Shown: positions 1 through 12,076 of the stretch, piece after piece | Layout of the letters: each line of letters opens with the position of its first letter | Numbering within the stretch: position 1 is the first letter of the stretch | Assembly: GCA_964057225.1 (NCBI GenBank) | Contig: OZ059897.1 | Location: 9,300,001 to 9,364,000, forward strand | Origin: Auanema rhodensis | Lineage: Eukaryota > Nematoda > Chromadorea > Rhabditida > Rhabditidae | Direction of reading: 5' to 3' | Length of the DNA: 64,000 nucleotides | Made by a program: the position numbers and the translations under genes | Notes under the pieces: model-generated | Seen by the model: the letters and a program-made list of their open reading frames with translations, nothing else | Told to the model about the DNA's origin: nothing | The model's database searches: none

Positions 1-2187
1 GGCTTTTTCTACAGAAATATTAAAAAATGTGTAAACGAAAACATGGATAAGTATGGTGAAATTCCCTTAACAAATGATCCAAGTCTTCATTTCGGTGAAA
101 TTGACTTTTACAAATTTCCCCACCCGGTATGATATGGTGGTTTTTAAATTGTATCTGCTCTCATTCTTTTAAGAGTGGAAGTGGTAATGTAGGTGATATT
201 CTCTCAAAATTATTCGCGGCAGAATTGGATGAAAAAGTTCTTCGAGCTTCAAGGTATGAAGAGGAATTTGAAAAGGTTTTACTATCTCTTCGTTCCACCA
301 GATTTTGGACTAGCTACAGGTAAAAAAAAATGAACAGTGAAAAAAAAATTTTTTTTAAGGGAAAGATACCATTCTGAGGTTCCTATTTGGTATGAAGACG
401 GCGGCGAGAGTGATAATATGATAGGTGCTATTGCTCCAGCTATTGTACCAGCTGGTACAGTTTCACGAAGAAGTGTGCATAAACTTTGGGTTACTCTTAC
501 TAACTCTGCGGTAGCTCCCCATTTTCTAAACTGTTTGATAGTTTTATTTAGTCTGATAAAAACTTCGGAACAGGAATTAAGAGCATGATTCAAGCCCCAC
601 CAGGGTATCGTCTCGTGGGTGCAGATGTAGATTCTCAAGAACAGTGGTTAGCTGGACTATTTGGAGATGCTAGCGCCGCTAAATGTTTACGTTAGACATG
701 CAATTTGCAAGAAATTAAAATATAATATTCCTTATAGCATTGGAAGAAAGAAAAGCAGGAGTTACCCCATTTAGTAAGATGATGCTGGTTGGAACTAAGA
801 ACGATGGTACTGACTTGCATACTGTTGTTGCAAAGCAATTGGGTATAAATAGGAATAGTGCCAAGGTTAATAAAAAAAGTAGAAATCTTAAAGCCAAGAA
901 ACTTTAAATCAATAATCTGTTCTAATCTGAACGTTTTTTTCCTAGTTTTAGGTAGTTTTGAAATTATCTGCAATATAATAGTTACAAAAATATTTCGTTA
1001 TTTTTGTATTCCCAATTCTGTTTTAGATATTAAATTATGCTCGATTATATGGATCTGGTCAACGTCATGCTGAGCTTTCACTTGTTCAAAGTGGAGTACC
1101 TCCTAACGATGCTAAAAAAATCAGTAGAGATCTATTTGCTCTTACAAAGGGGACTATATCATTGTATATTATTGTTTTTAACGTAATATGTAAGTTTAAT
1201 GTTTAGTTGGCGTCGACTGCAATCATCTTTGGTACCTTTGCTGGATCAATTTAAACATGATGGAGGGACTGTTACAACTTTAGGGTTTGATGGAAATTTC
1301 TATTTACCTTCATATTCCAATATGTTTAAGTATGAGTTTTAACTATATCTTTCATTTGTTATTTATTGAATATAGAGATGGTGTTATAAAATTTGAAGAT
1401 TGGTTATTAACAAAGTTGAACGAGGGAGGGGTCATGTACAATCCCGAAGATGTTCTTCCACTAATTTATGAAAATTTTGGAAAGGAATATTCATTATATT
1501 ACGGGGGATAGTGAGTCAATATTATTATCCTCCTTATTTATTTATTTAGCGAGTCAGCAACATTTAATTTCCTCGAAGAAGAAACAAGAAAAAAATTATT
1601 AAGAACTCCAGTGCTGGACTGTCAATTAGGCGATTCATTAGCCCAATTATCAGAAGATGTTCCAGATAGGTATGCATTTAATGCTAAGTATAAGCGCTCT
1701 GTAATGAACTGGGTAACTCAGGAATAGTTTTAAAAACTGTAATATAAATTTTAAGCTAGTGCAATCTTCTGCAGTAGATTTCTTACATTTGCTACTCCTC
1801 TGCATGGAAGGATTTTGTTCAACATATGATATTAAATGCCGTTTCGTGATATCTATACATGATGAGGTATTCCAAAATTGAAATTTGTATATTCAATTAA
1901 TATCGTTTTAGATACGATATCTCTGTCCTAATGAGGAAGCAGCTCGTGTTGGTTTGGCATTAATGTTAAGTAATCTGTATGTGAGAGCTTTCATAACTGA
2001 AAAAGTTGGAATATCTCAATTACCTATGGTAAAAAATGCAATATATAATTTACTTAAAATTTATTTTAAGACAGTAGCATTCTTTTCTCAAGTGGATTGT
2101 GACGTTGTTCTTAGGAAGGAAGTAGACAGTCATTTTTCTAATCCTGATGGTAGCACCGTTGAAGATGGTAGTGTTTTTACAATTTAA
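1..2187 (+). CDS. POLG: Mitochondrial DNA polymerase gamma catalytic subunit, 3' part
   Basis: Family A DNA polymerase that replicates mitochondrial DNA; the window begins inside the gene, so the exonuclease half is missing. Seen in order: motif A as [18 protein letters not shown] (exon 552-684), the finger region with [16 protein letters not shown] (738-865), motif B as [16 protein letters not shown] (exon from 1027), and motif C as ISIHDE then IRYL across an intron near 1866-1911. The C-terminal [17 protein letters not shown] is also typical. Exons read at 1-126, 174-319, 360-510, 552-684 and 738-865, then from 1027; later boundaries are less exact. The stop is at 2185-2187. The catalytic Asp residues and the HDE motif are present, so it looks functional. 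The long intron at 866-1026 is unusual among introns of about 45 bases. Confidence 0.93.
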
Positions 2188-2842
2188 ATTAGATAAAATT
2201 ACTGTGGTTAAGGCATTGCGTGGACTATTGATGATCTCATGAAACTAACTAAAGGCACTTTGAAAATGAAATAAAACTGAATTCCATTATTTCTTACTAT
2301 AGTTGAGAAATACTAGTTGACATAGATATGCAAAATTGAAATAAATACTACTATGATTTTTAATATATTAAAGATATTATTGAAATGATTATAAAATCTC
2401 TAGCACTTTAAATCTTTGTTAAAGATTTCGGACATACGACAAATGATCAAATAAGCTATTGCCTTAAAAGTTAAACCTCTCATTAATATTTTATTGTTAA
2501 AATTGAGATGATTGGTACATCCTTGTTTAATATCGTTTTCAGATTAAAATATACTCATTACGTCAATATCTGTTGTATTACAGACACACGCTGAAACATT
2601 ATTTCTCCCAATTGTTGATTATAGAAAAAAACAGGTGAAAACTATCGGTTATGAATGAAATATTTTCGAAATACAAATGTATTCTATTTGTTCACTTGCT
2701 TAATTGTAAAAATTTTTAATCCTTGTTCATGATTCCAGCTTTCTATGATTCGTTCAGCTCGAAAAGATCACTACGAAAATCCTCTTTTCCAATGAACTTT
2801 GTCTGATCAGAATATTATATTTACTTTCAGTACTTACATTAA
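2188..2842. other. Intergenic, POLG to chemoreceptor
   Basis: AT-rich spacer. An acceptor-like tract (actttcag, ending 2830) lies just before the next start codon and could be a trans-splice site. Nothing else recognised. Confidence 0.5.
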
Positions 2843-4055
2843 ATGCTCTTATTACTTGTACTCAGAATTGGTGGGGCTGTTTCAGTAGCCTGTTTATTTA
2901 TATCTTTTTTCTGTATATTATGTCATACTCCTGTAAGTATGGGAAGGGAATTTAAATGTTTATTATGTTTACAATGTTTTTGGTAAGTCATGTTTTTAAT
3001 CCACCTTACTAAAAAATAACTTTTGAAGTGGTTTTTGTTTTGTTTTCCTTGTATCTTGTGGTGGTACCCCCATTACCGTCGCTCCTTGCTTTGGTGGATA
3101 TTGCGAAGGGTTTTTGACGTTGTTTGATTTAACGATGTCAACAATAATTCTTGTCATTATTTCGTTCATTTATCGTAAGCTTTCATAGAAATAACATATA
3201 TTAAAAAGTGAACTAAGATTACGGTGGCTTAACTCTAATGTTGTTATATCTGCGATATCATGCTTTAATAATATTTCCACCAGAAAAAATGAAATACATT
3301 GCATATATTGCATCATTTCTGATATATTACGTATTACCATGGATACTTTGTGTAATCACAAAATTTGAAAATGTAGAAGCTCTCAAACAGAAATGTTTGA
3401 AGGTTTGTTTCACATCAAGCTGAAAGTTAATTAATATTTAGAAGTATCCTGGAGACCCACACGATATTTTAAGAGATGACACTTTAATTATATCAGTGTC
3501 CGAATCTGGCGTATATGCAATTATTTATATCATTTGTTGTGTTAGTGCCATGATTATATTCTTTATTAAAATAATTATACTAGTAATGCTTATTATGAAC
3601 AGGTTAACCCTACTAAAAAAGACAATGTCTGAGAAAACATTGAATACACACAAGCTTTTTCTTAAAGTCACTTTCATACAGGTCTTAAGTGTTTTAGTTT
3701 CAAATTCCTGAATGTGAATTTAAGGGTTTTACATTACTAATTGGTGCCGGACTGTGTATATTATTTTGGGTGTTAGGATATTTCGAAAGTTCCATAACAG
3801 GTCAATACACGAATGTTTCGTTTATATAAACATAACTTTTCAGAAGTACAAAACTTTATTTTACTCTCAATGGTTACAATCTTTATAATTGGGCCTATGT
3901 ACGCTGTTTACATTGTACCTTCCTATCAAAAAGCGGTTTTCAATCTTTTTAATATAACACGATATAAGAACAGGTTTGTAAAATCTTCATTCAAAGTGCT
4001 TCACGTGGATTATGCAAATTGCACGTGCTGTCTTTTGAGTTCACGCATATGTTAA
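2843..4055 (+). CDS. Seven-helix chemoreceptor (nematode srh/str-type GPCR)
   Basis: Predicted chemosensory receptor of the nematode serpentine superfamily, located in the plasma membrane of sensory cilia in known relatives. Six exons read at 2843-2982, 3029-3174, 3218-3402, 3442-3681, 3725-3800 and 3844-4055. They sum to 999 bases and give 332 residues, the usual length for the family. Signatures: helix 1 followed by HTPVSMGREFKCLL (family pattern TPxxM...K..LL), seven hydrophobic stretches, the intracellular TMSEKTLNTHKLFLKVTFIQ segment before helix 6, and PMYAVYIVPSYQKAVFNLF at the last helix. The start follows an in-frame stop and an acceptor-like site. A polyadenylation-type AATAAA follows the stop near 4067. 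The srh assignment is by pattern, and str or sri relatives are possible. The C-terminus is Cys-rich (CTCCLLSSRIC). Confidence 0.75.
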
Positions 4056-5376
4056 CTGATTTATTTTAAATAAAATGAATGTAGAAAGGTAATTAATAAA
4101 GCTCACTTTACACATTACCTAAAATTATTTGAATAATTGTCAATACATCATTAAATATCGTTTTAGAGTTAGAACGATTATTGAGAATACTAGTAAAAAC
4201 ATTTCAAATGTTATATAATACAATACATCGGAGAAGAAGCCTTTTGTAGCAGCATGCTTGTTCTATTCAAAATTACTTGTGTTTTCTGACCATTCTTCTT
4301 CGAAATAAAAATTAGATATTTTCTTATTAAGTTTATTGACAGGTTAACTTTATATAATAATAACCTCAATAAAAATAAACATTAACAACTATGTATATAT
4401 GTAGCTTCGGAATCAGTAGCAGAATGACAATATATGTATGTCTCTTCAAGCTATTTGTTTTTTTTTCACTAACATAATGCAATATTATTCTCTTTTTAGA
4501 GCAAGAAATAAGTCTAAAAGAGACGGTTTTTGTTGATAAACATTTGCTTTGCTAAACAAATATATAAATATATTTAGATATCCATTTTTTCGCGTCACAC
4601 TTCATTTTCACCTGGTTTAATAATTAAACATCTTTATCTAATTTCTTGTTTTCATTTCCTTTAAAATTAAAGTATTGTAATATATTTTCAATCCAAAATA
4701 TTGTAATTTATTATTAATGAACTTCATTTTCTTCAACTTCGAATTATTCCTTAAAGTTTTAACCATTGTTTTGTTAGATTTATTTGCCAGTGGGACTTAG
4801 CTTTGAAATTTCGAGTATTTATAGTTGAATCAGACGTCAAAGAAATAATATATAGCATTATAAATATGCAGGAATGAAATTTTTTGGTTTAAACTTTCTG
4901 AATATGAATTTAAATTCAAATTCTTCATGTGATATTAATTAGGACATAGCTTTGAAATTTCGAGCAGTTCTAATTGAATCAGACGTCAAAGAAATAATAT
5001 ATAGCAATATAAATATGCAGGAATGAAATGCTTTTTTTAAAACTTTCTGAATATGAATTTAAACTTAAATTCATCGTGTGATATCAATTAATTAGAAGGT
5101 TATTACGTTGTTATAATATATTGAAGTTAAAATTTATTTACTGTTCTCTATCACAAACGAATTGTTATCGATGCATATACATAAATGTTTTCATAGTATC
5201 TTAATAACTAAAGGGAGAGTAACTGTTTATCTCCTGATTTCCGGCACGTGTGATTGGTAGTAAGATGAACATGGAAAATTATATGCATACATATAATATA
5301 TTACTGTCCTTAGCTATTTTCTATAGAACTTGGATTTGATGAATTGATCAAATAAGAATTATTTGTTGAACTGGAC
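4056..5376. other. Intergenic, convergent 3' ends
   Basis: AT-rich spacer between the chemoreceptor (+) and the membrane protein (-), which converge here. It holds the direct repeat listed separately; no gene was seen. Confidence 0.5.
4793..5088. repeat. Imperfect tandem direct repeat, 2 units of about 148 bases
   Basis: Unit 1 runs about 4793-4941 and unit 2 about 4942-5088. Both begin gga(c)(t/a)tagctttgaaat, share the block gaatcagacgtcaaagaaat, then atgcaggaatgaaat, and end near tgtgatatyaattag. Differences are scattered substitutions and small indels, so the duplication is not recent. No coding potential was seen. Confidence 0.85.
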
Positions 5377-6624
5377 CTAGCAACATTTTTTCTGACATTT
5401 TTTGCAAGTAGGCTTATTAATTTGACTTGGTATACAGCCCAGAGCTACTAAACTAAGTATACCCCAAGGGAACAAAGATAAGATCAAACAAAATGCCACA
5501 ATTAATAGAAAGAGAATAGCCCAATAATTAGTTTTTCTACGTGCTGTAAATCTTCTTTTCTGAAAAAAATTGTTTATAAATTTTGATCTCTTGCTTATTT
5601 TCCATGCATCACTCTTCTTTATTTTTGCTTTTTTACAATAAATATTACTAACCGTATTTTGGAATATTGGCTAGGTTATTTACAACTAGATTAGAAAATA
5701 AACTTACACATGAATGGCATCTGTTTAATCCTTTTAGCAAGGGGTTTGCTTCTTCTTCTACGCTCATTCTGATTATACTATCACTTTCTCCAGAATTCAC
5801 CGCTTAAATGAATGAGTTAGTATACCTCATTTGAATCTAATCTGATTTAAATTGAGGTGATTTTTTTACAAAAACAACACAATTTTGAAACGTTTTTTAA
5901 AAGCCTACTCGAATGTCCGTACGTAGGTGGAGGGATCCAATAATGTGGTGGCTCTATTTTACTGTTAGATGGCAGAATTGCATAATCCGGCCTGGTTAAA
6001 TTCCATCGACCTTCTTGAATTACATTTAATACACCGTAATTAATTGGTCCAGACTGTTTTGGATTTTGGAGGGTGCCTGACTCCGGTGAGTATTGGCAAG
6101 CCGCATAGTTTGGAAGGGAAGCAGGATCATTAACAATATGTATTGGAGGTTCATAATTACTTGTATTTGCCGTATTTTGATACTGCCTGTAACTGTGATT
6201 TTATGAAGAATTCTTGTGCATTCCCAAATGCATGAAAAATGAATTATTGATAGCCTTAGTAGCTCTCTACATTTATTTTATCAAGTAAATTTTATCATTA
6301 AAAATTGACACTCTAGACCTTCGAGAAAAAAAAGGTTGAACTTCAAAATTAAGATCGGGAGCGCAGAAATGAAAAGAATTTTATGACCTCTCAGTCGTAC
6401 TTTATATTTGAATATTAATGCGGGGTTGATAAGAATTAGAAGTAGTACCTATTATATTGATGATATGACATATGGCAAACCATTACTTCTTCCTCTTTTG
6501 GTAATTCTGTTTTTGGATAACATGTGGCTTCTTGATGTAATTGTGGATATCTCACATCGGGAGAATCAGGACGATCAGCATTAGATGATGTTGTGGACTC
6601 ATCGTCAGAAAATGCGTTTAACAT
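5377..6624 (-). CDS. Small membrane protein with PPxY motifs and CxxC pairs (LITAF-like?)
   Basis: Four exons on the minus strand at 6449-6624, 5909-6186, 5708-5802 and 5377-5559 join in phase to 243 residues. Order seen: an acidic Ser/Thr-rich N-terminus (MLNAFSDDESTTSSNADRP); a Pro-rich middle holding two WW-domain ligands, PPHY and PPTY; a CHSC pair; a basic stretch (KRRFTARRK); one long hydrophobic segment (WAILFLLIVAFCLILSLFPW); and a C-terminal CKKCQKKC. PPxY motifs plus a CxxC-hydrophobic-CxxC layout recall LITAF/SIMPLE proteins, which sit on endosomes and bind Nedd4-type ligases, but the fit to the LITAF consensus is loose. It could instead be an unrelated single-pass protein. An acceptor-like ctttacag lies just upstream of the ATG. 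Confidence 0.7.
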
Positions 6625-7886
6625 GCTGTATGCTGTAAAGAAACATATAAGCTAGGTTGGAAAGTGAATTTGATAAGATTGTAAAGTTATGTATCATCAC
6701 TGTGCCTAATAAGATGCTCACATAACTAATACAAACAGAATGTAAGTAAACATAATAAAGAAAACCATGTAATCATATTCGATTGAGATTATTTGATACA
6801 TTTTACAGTAATGCTATAATGAATAAGATGCAATCAAATTTAAGAATTGATAAAATACTCTGTAATTAAATTATTAAAGAAATGGAATGAAAGCTTTGAA
6901 CAAGCAGTGGTCAGTAAATTAGGAAAAAATCACATTGTCCTTCTTATAAAAGGGAACATATTTATTTCTGATAAGAGTAAAAGTATGATACTAACATGTG
7001 ACATAAGTAAAGTTTCACGGGATCAGTAATTTCAAAATAATAGTGTGATTCAAAAGGAGAAAGTGAAAACTAATGTTGTTTTTGATTTGAATGTCTAACA
7101 ATGTCAACAATTCTCCTCGTTTGGTTTATCAGTTTTAGCCAGTTCAATATTAAATGTTATAGAAGCAAAGTTCAGCACGGTAAAATAAAGTTTGATGTAA
7201 CCACTTCAAAGGAATATGTTTGAGAATAGGATAGCACACAGTAGTAACAACAATGATACTTTATTTCCTTATCAATAGCGAATTGTAGCTAAAAGATAAT
7301 TGAGAAGATTATCTCGAATTTTCGTTTTTTTTGTGTCTTAACATTGCTTCTCTGATATAAAGATTTTTTTTGTGTTGGGGTGTAAAACCGTTAAAGTGTT
7401 AAGAATAGGTAGCTTACACAGAGAAATTCCTTACCATTCAGTAGTATTGAAAGGCAGAGGAGAGAATGGAGAAAAAAAGAAAAATTAGTGAGAGGAACTA
7501 GACAAAGAGAGATAAATACATGAGAGAGTGAAGGATGTGAAAATAGAGGAGGTTGATAACAACGACTAAGATAAGAAATACAGGACACTAATCTGTGGGT
7601 CGGAACAGAATAGTTAGGCAGATATCATATGAAAACACACTAGTCCACTTAATAAATAAATAGATTTAATTAGAACTGCTCATGATCACTGGTTACAAGA
7701 CCAATGCTCATGCTGCGTTTAATGAGAAAATATATTGAAACCTTGAATGCATGAGAATATGAAACTCGTATAATTCCATAGTTGTACTTATCGGCTGATA
7801 TTTTAAAATATTTTCTTTCAAAGAATTCCATTCTTTTAATCTCTCACATTGTATTCCTATACTACAGGCTTTTTGATGTTAATACG
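6625..7886. other. Gene-poor AT-rich stretch
   Basis: No supported gene. It includes a purine-rich, low-complexity segment around 7450-7560. Short ORFs here lack splice context or family signature. Confidence 0.45.
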
Positions 7887-8126
7887 ATGAAGACAGAACT
7901 GACTAGTTCTTCAATGAATGCTGCATTCCGCCCCAATAATCGACTACCACTTAAACAGTTTTGGAGTTTATTTGGAGTTTATTACTTTTTTTATTCCATT
8001 TTTAAAACACCAAAAATTATCAGGTATATGATCACGTTTATTACGAAACCACTACAATACCTGAAACATGTATATATCTCAGCTGTATCAACAATCTCAA
8101 AAACCTATGTTAATAAATATAGATAA
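7887..8126 (+). CDS. Possible small gene or first exon, unrecognised
   Basis: The frame beginning MKTELTSSSMNAAFRPNNRL has coding-like composition, and its ATG follows an acceptor-like site (actacag near 7868). Read straight through it gives 79 residues. Alternatively a donor (gtatat) near 8023 ends a first exon after about 46 residues, with a possible acceptor (atctcag) near 8080. AATAAA overlaps the stop region. No family is recognised and it may be chance. Confidence 0.25.
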   Translation: MKTELTSSSMNAAFRPNNRLPLKQFWSLFGVYYFFYSIFKTPKIIRYMITFITKPLQYLKHVYISAVSTISKTYVNKYR

Positions 8127-8929
8127 AAGAGTTTTTTTTCTGTGAATGATGTAAGGAATCTCTTTCTATTATTTCAAATAGAAACCAACAATTTTTTTCA
8201 AAACCTATTTTGTTTTCATATAAAGTTTCTCCAAGCATGATGCTCGAATAGAAAACCAACCACGTCTGTTTGAATCAATTTCATACTTACGTTACATTGA
8301 ACACAGAAAAAAAAATAGTTGAATTTACATATTTTAGGTTATTGCTTGTTTGTTTTATAGTATGGCCTTGAGCAGAAATTAAATAAAATAGTACTAAAAC
8401 AAAATCTTTATGCCCGAAAAATCAAGACGCTATTTGCATAACTTATTTTAATGAACTATTAGAATTGACTTAGAAAAATGCTCGATATATGTATATATAT
8501 ATATATTTGCTTTCACTTGTTTTTATTATATAACATCTATTCTCGACCACTTTTAGCTTTATCGTTATTGTCGTTGCTATGGTATAGATTTTTTGAAAGT
8601 TGAGATTATGCATAGTAGATTTGTTTTTCCTTTCCGTTATAGTTTCTAGCAATTAGCATTGCAATTTTTTATGATATTTCTTCATTCAACACACTATTTC
8701 TTTAACACAGAATAATAATAATATTAAAAAAATCAGTTTTGAAAAAAATTCGTATTTAGTAGTATGTTATTAAAAAATCGGAAATAAAAACCTTTTAAAT
8801 ATTTGTATAATATATATTGTGAACTAAATGCACATATATAGTATAAGTGTACGCTACATGTGATTTGAGTTAGTAGATTGAGCAAGGCAAGCTTTTCTCT
8901 CCTGAAGAGAATTATGCTAATTACTGTTG
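8127..8929. other. AT-rich intergenic stretch with (TA)n
   Basis: Includes a short TA microsatellite at about 8487-8508. No gene seen. Confidence 0.45.
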
Positions 8930-8931
8930 GC

Positions 8932-9051
8932 CTTGCTTCATCGCTTGAAAATGGTCTTAGTCCACCTGGCTGTCTAATTCTCACAAAGCTTATACGACCT
9001 TTCTCGTATGCCTGGTCCATGGAAACATATGCCAGTCTTGGTTCTATTTTC
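8932..9051 (-). CDS. Candidate isolated exon, minus strand
   Basis: This segment is clearly less AT-rich than its surroundings. Read on the minus strand between an acceptor-like gaggtag and a donor gtaatt it has one open frame containing MDQAYEKGRISFVRIRQPG and then LRPFSSDEARPT. Such RI/RF and basic-residue runs could belong to a secreted peptide precursor, but no family is recognised and no partner exons were found in the flanks. The plus-strand frame is hydrophobic without a clear signature. Confidence 0.3.
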
Positions 9052-9053
9052 TA

Positions 9054-12000
9054 CCTCGTGATGACGTAAAAAACGTGGCACAACATGTTTTTTTATTATT
9101 TCTGTTGTTAATAATATTTTACAGTATGATTATCAGAATCAGCTTATAAGGGAATTAAACTTTATTTGTTAAAACTAGTAAAACCTCCAATTTATGAGGA
9201 AATTCCTCCTTTCACCTTTCTCTCAATATCCCGTGCAACACTTTCTTTTTTCCAATAGCGCACGCATTTATATTCACATTTGTTTACATAAAATTTGACA
9301 TAACAAATCACAGACAATATCCTCATTTACTTGCTCGACATTACATGAATCGTTTGTTCCTCAACTGTTTCCTTTACATGCTCTCTCCTCCATATACTTC
9401 TACTCTCTGTCTATGCCTACTTCACGCACAATGTTAGAATTACACTTCATCGTTTTGAAAATGACTCATTCCTCCGGACAGTAAATTCCTCTGTGATACA
9501 AAACTAACAACGATAATGTGTATATACATGTATGTATGTACAAATACGAATATCTACACATGTGTCGGTATTATTTAATATAACAATAATAATACAAAAT
9601 ATATATTTTATTAATTTTCTTTATCTTGATATTCTTCTTATTTCTTCTTTAAAATAGCGGTCAATACGCAGTTCTCTCACAAGAAAAAAAAAACAAGGTC
9701 ATCCTCACTCATCAAACTGTACGATATTTTCATTCTGATGGTATAATGCTAGTTCTATCTCCAGTTCTATATATTTTTTTGCATATATTTAAATTAATAT
9801 ATTTTTGATTTGTGCAAAAATATTTGAATTTTATCTACTCACATACAACTCATCAAATAATATAATTATTTCTTTGAAAAATGAATTCAACATGTATTTC
9901 TCTGCATTAAACATCTCGTTATAGCGATGAAGCCAAATTGCAATATATAATATTTACGCAGATACAAATTTGCTTTTTGAATCTTGAAACTCCATTGTTT
10001 TTTTTGTCGAGATCTCGCCTTCCATCATTTGCTTCCATTTAATAGCATAGTATTGTGTGGGTATTTTTTTCAATCAACATCCTCTTACCTAGTTGCACAT
10101 ATAGTCGCTGGACTGACTTGACTTACATTCATACATACGTACATATATGAATGTCCTTGAACTCATCTTCACTTTGCTTAAGAGAGTAGTGGAAACATTT
10201 TATTAGCTCAGCACAAAATTAAATTAATACTATTTTTCGAAAAAAAAAAGTGTATTATTTATTCTATATCATTGTTATCATTATTATGCTAATCCAAACG
10301 TATGTATTACGAGCTACTATAATCTTCCATTTACGGATGAAATAGTTTTGGTGAACCGCATTTGCTTTTAGTCACTGCTATTGATTCAAAATTGCTTAAA
10401 AACTTTTCTTCTGCATAATTGTGTTGCTGAGGAAATCTAAAAATGAATAGATTTCTGCGTCACAGCAAGTAATGCTTTAATGCCATTTCTACAAAAAAAA
10501 TAGCTTGTTTATAAATTGTACTAGTATTATAATAAAATCAAGCTTATAGTGAACGGCTGGAAGAGCGGTTCTCTTCTAATCATCAATTCATTTCGAATTT
10601 TATATATGTATATACATATAATTCTTATCAATTTGAAGCTTTGTATGTAAATATGAATCGTTAACTATACAACATATAAGTTATGAAGTGAGTTTTTTAT
10701 GAATCGTGCTTTATTTCTTGGAAAACATACAATTATATGATAATTTTGTTGTTGCTATACATTTTTTTTTCAAATATTATTTATGATTTTTTTCATTTTG
10801 TATAATACAACTAGTATGTGTTTCGAGTATGTTTTCTTCAATACTAGCCTGCTATTTACACAATATTACCTGAATGATAGAAGAAGCTGCCCAATGTTTT
10901 TTCAAACCCAGCATTCGGATCACTTTCTTATTGCCTTGCTATATAACTTTACTAACTATATTCTTTTGTCTTATATATGAAAATATTTATGATAATGTCC
11001 ATGCTGAGGTGTGACAAGCACAATGAACTATTTCTATTTTGGCATTTTATGCGTTAATCATAACTATGTTGAGCATTGGAGAAAAAAAAACGTTTTGTAT
11101 GGAATATTCATATCAATATTTTACTATTTCCTCCTTTTGAATTATAAAATAGCCAAGTACTATGTACCCTTCTGTATGTTTGCTTAGATATTTGAGATTG
11201 TAATAACAATGACAGTTGACCATTTTGCGTTTCTTTTGATTTTCTTATTTTTACTTTTTCCATTTTTAATATTTTAATATATAATATAAAAAAATTTAAT
11301 AATTTCATATACAATTACTGTATAACTGTATATTAGTGTTCTGTAAATATTTCAAAATTTAAACTTCATACTGCATATCTTTTCTTTTTTTCTCAAAACA
11401 TATGTTTCTGTATTTTCTGCTGTATGCCGTTCATTTATTTTTTAAACCATTGCTTCAGCTTATTTTAAGGTATTTAAGTAATGTTTTCATGTACTATGAT
11501 CATTATTTTCCAATAGGATTAATATGCTCATCGATTTTAAAGATTGAAAACTCTGAACAAGTTCAAATTGAAGTTCATTTCACCAAATACTTTGTTTGTT
11601 CAGATAGCATTTGAAATCATTGGCAGCTGAAATGATTTCACAGAGACTTGATCTAAGCCGCTTATTGTCATCGTCGATTTGCTGCCATCTCTCATTCATT
11701 TTAAATTTTTGTTTGAGTTGAGTCGTCTCTCATTAAATATTTTCAATCATTTTGTAGAATTTGTTTCAATTTTTCACTTCTCTTTAAGATTTGAATTCAT
11801 GTTTGAAATTTGAAGTTGTATGTAAGATGCTAAAATTTCAAACCGCAATTACTTTTCATTTTTTATAAAGGGCATGTTTGTCCATGAAGAATTTTATGAC
11901 TTTTAACGAAAAAAGATCTTTGACGACAAAAACCTCACTGTAAAATCTCATTATATTCTATAGTCTTTCTTTTTCTTTCCTCGACATTTAGTTTTATGGA

Positions 12001-12076
12001 AAACTCGATGAATGAATGCCCTTTGCAAACTTTAAATTCTTCATTTTTGTTTCTAATAGTAAATTCTAATTTTAGA
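9054..12076. other. Long gene-poor stretch
   Basis: About 3 kb of AT-rich DNA with poly-A/T runs and short TA/ATGT tracts (for example about 9520-9540 and 10600-10620). No ORF with splice support or family signature. It may hold long introns or regulatory DNA of a neighbour. Confidence 0.4.

Noticed and set aside
3682..3697. 16-base intron in the chemoreceptor
   Set aside because: Too short; the acceptor at 3724 gives a 43-base intron that keeps frame and membrane segments.
6847..7029. 60-codon plus-strand ORF
   Set aside because: AT-rich, no splice-site or start context, no recognisable motif.
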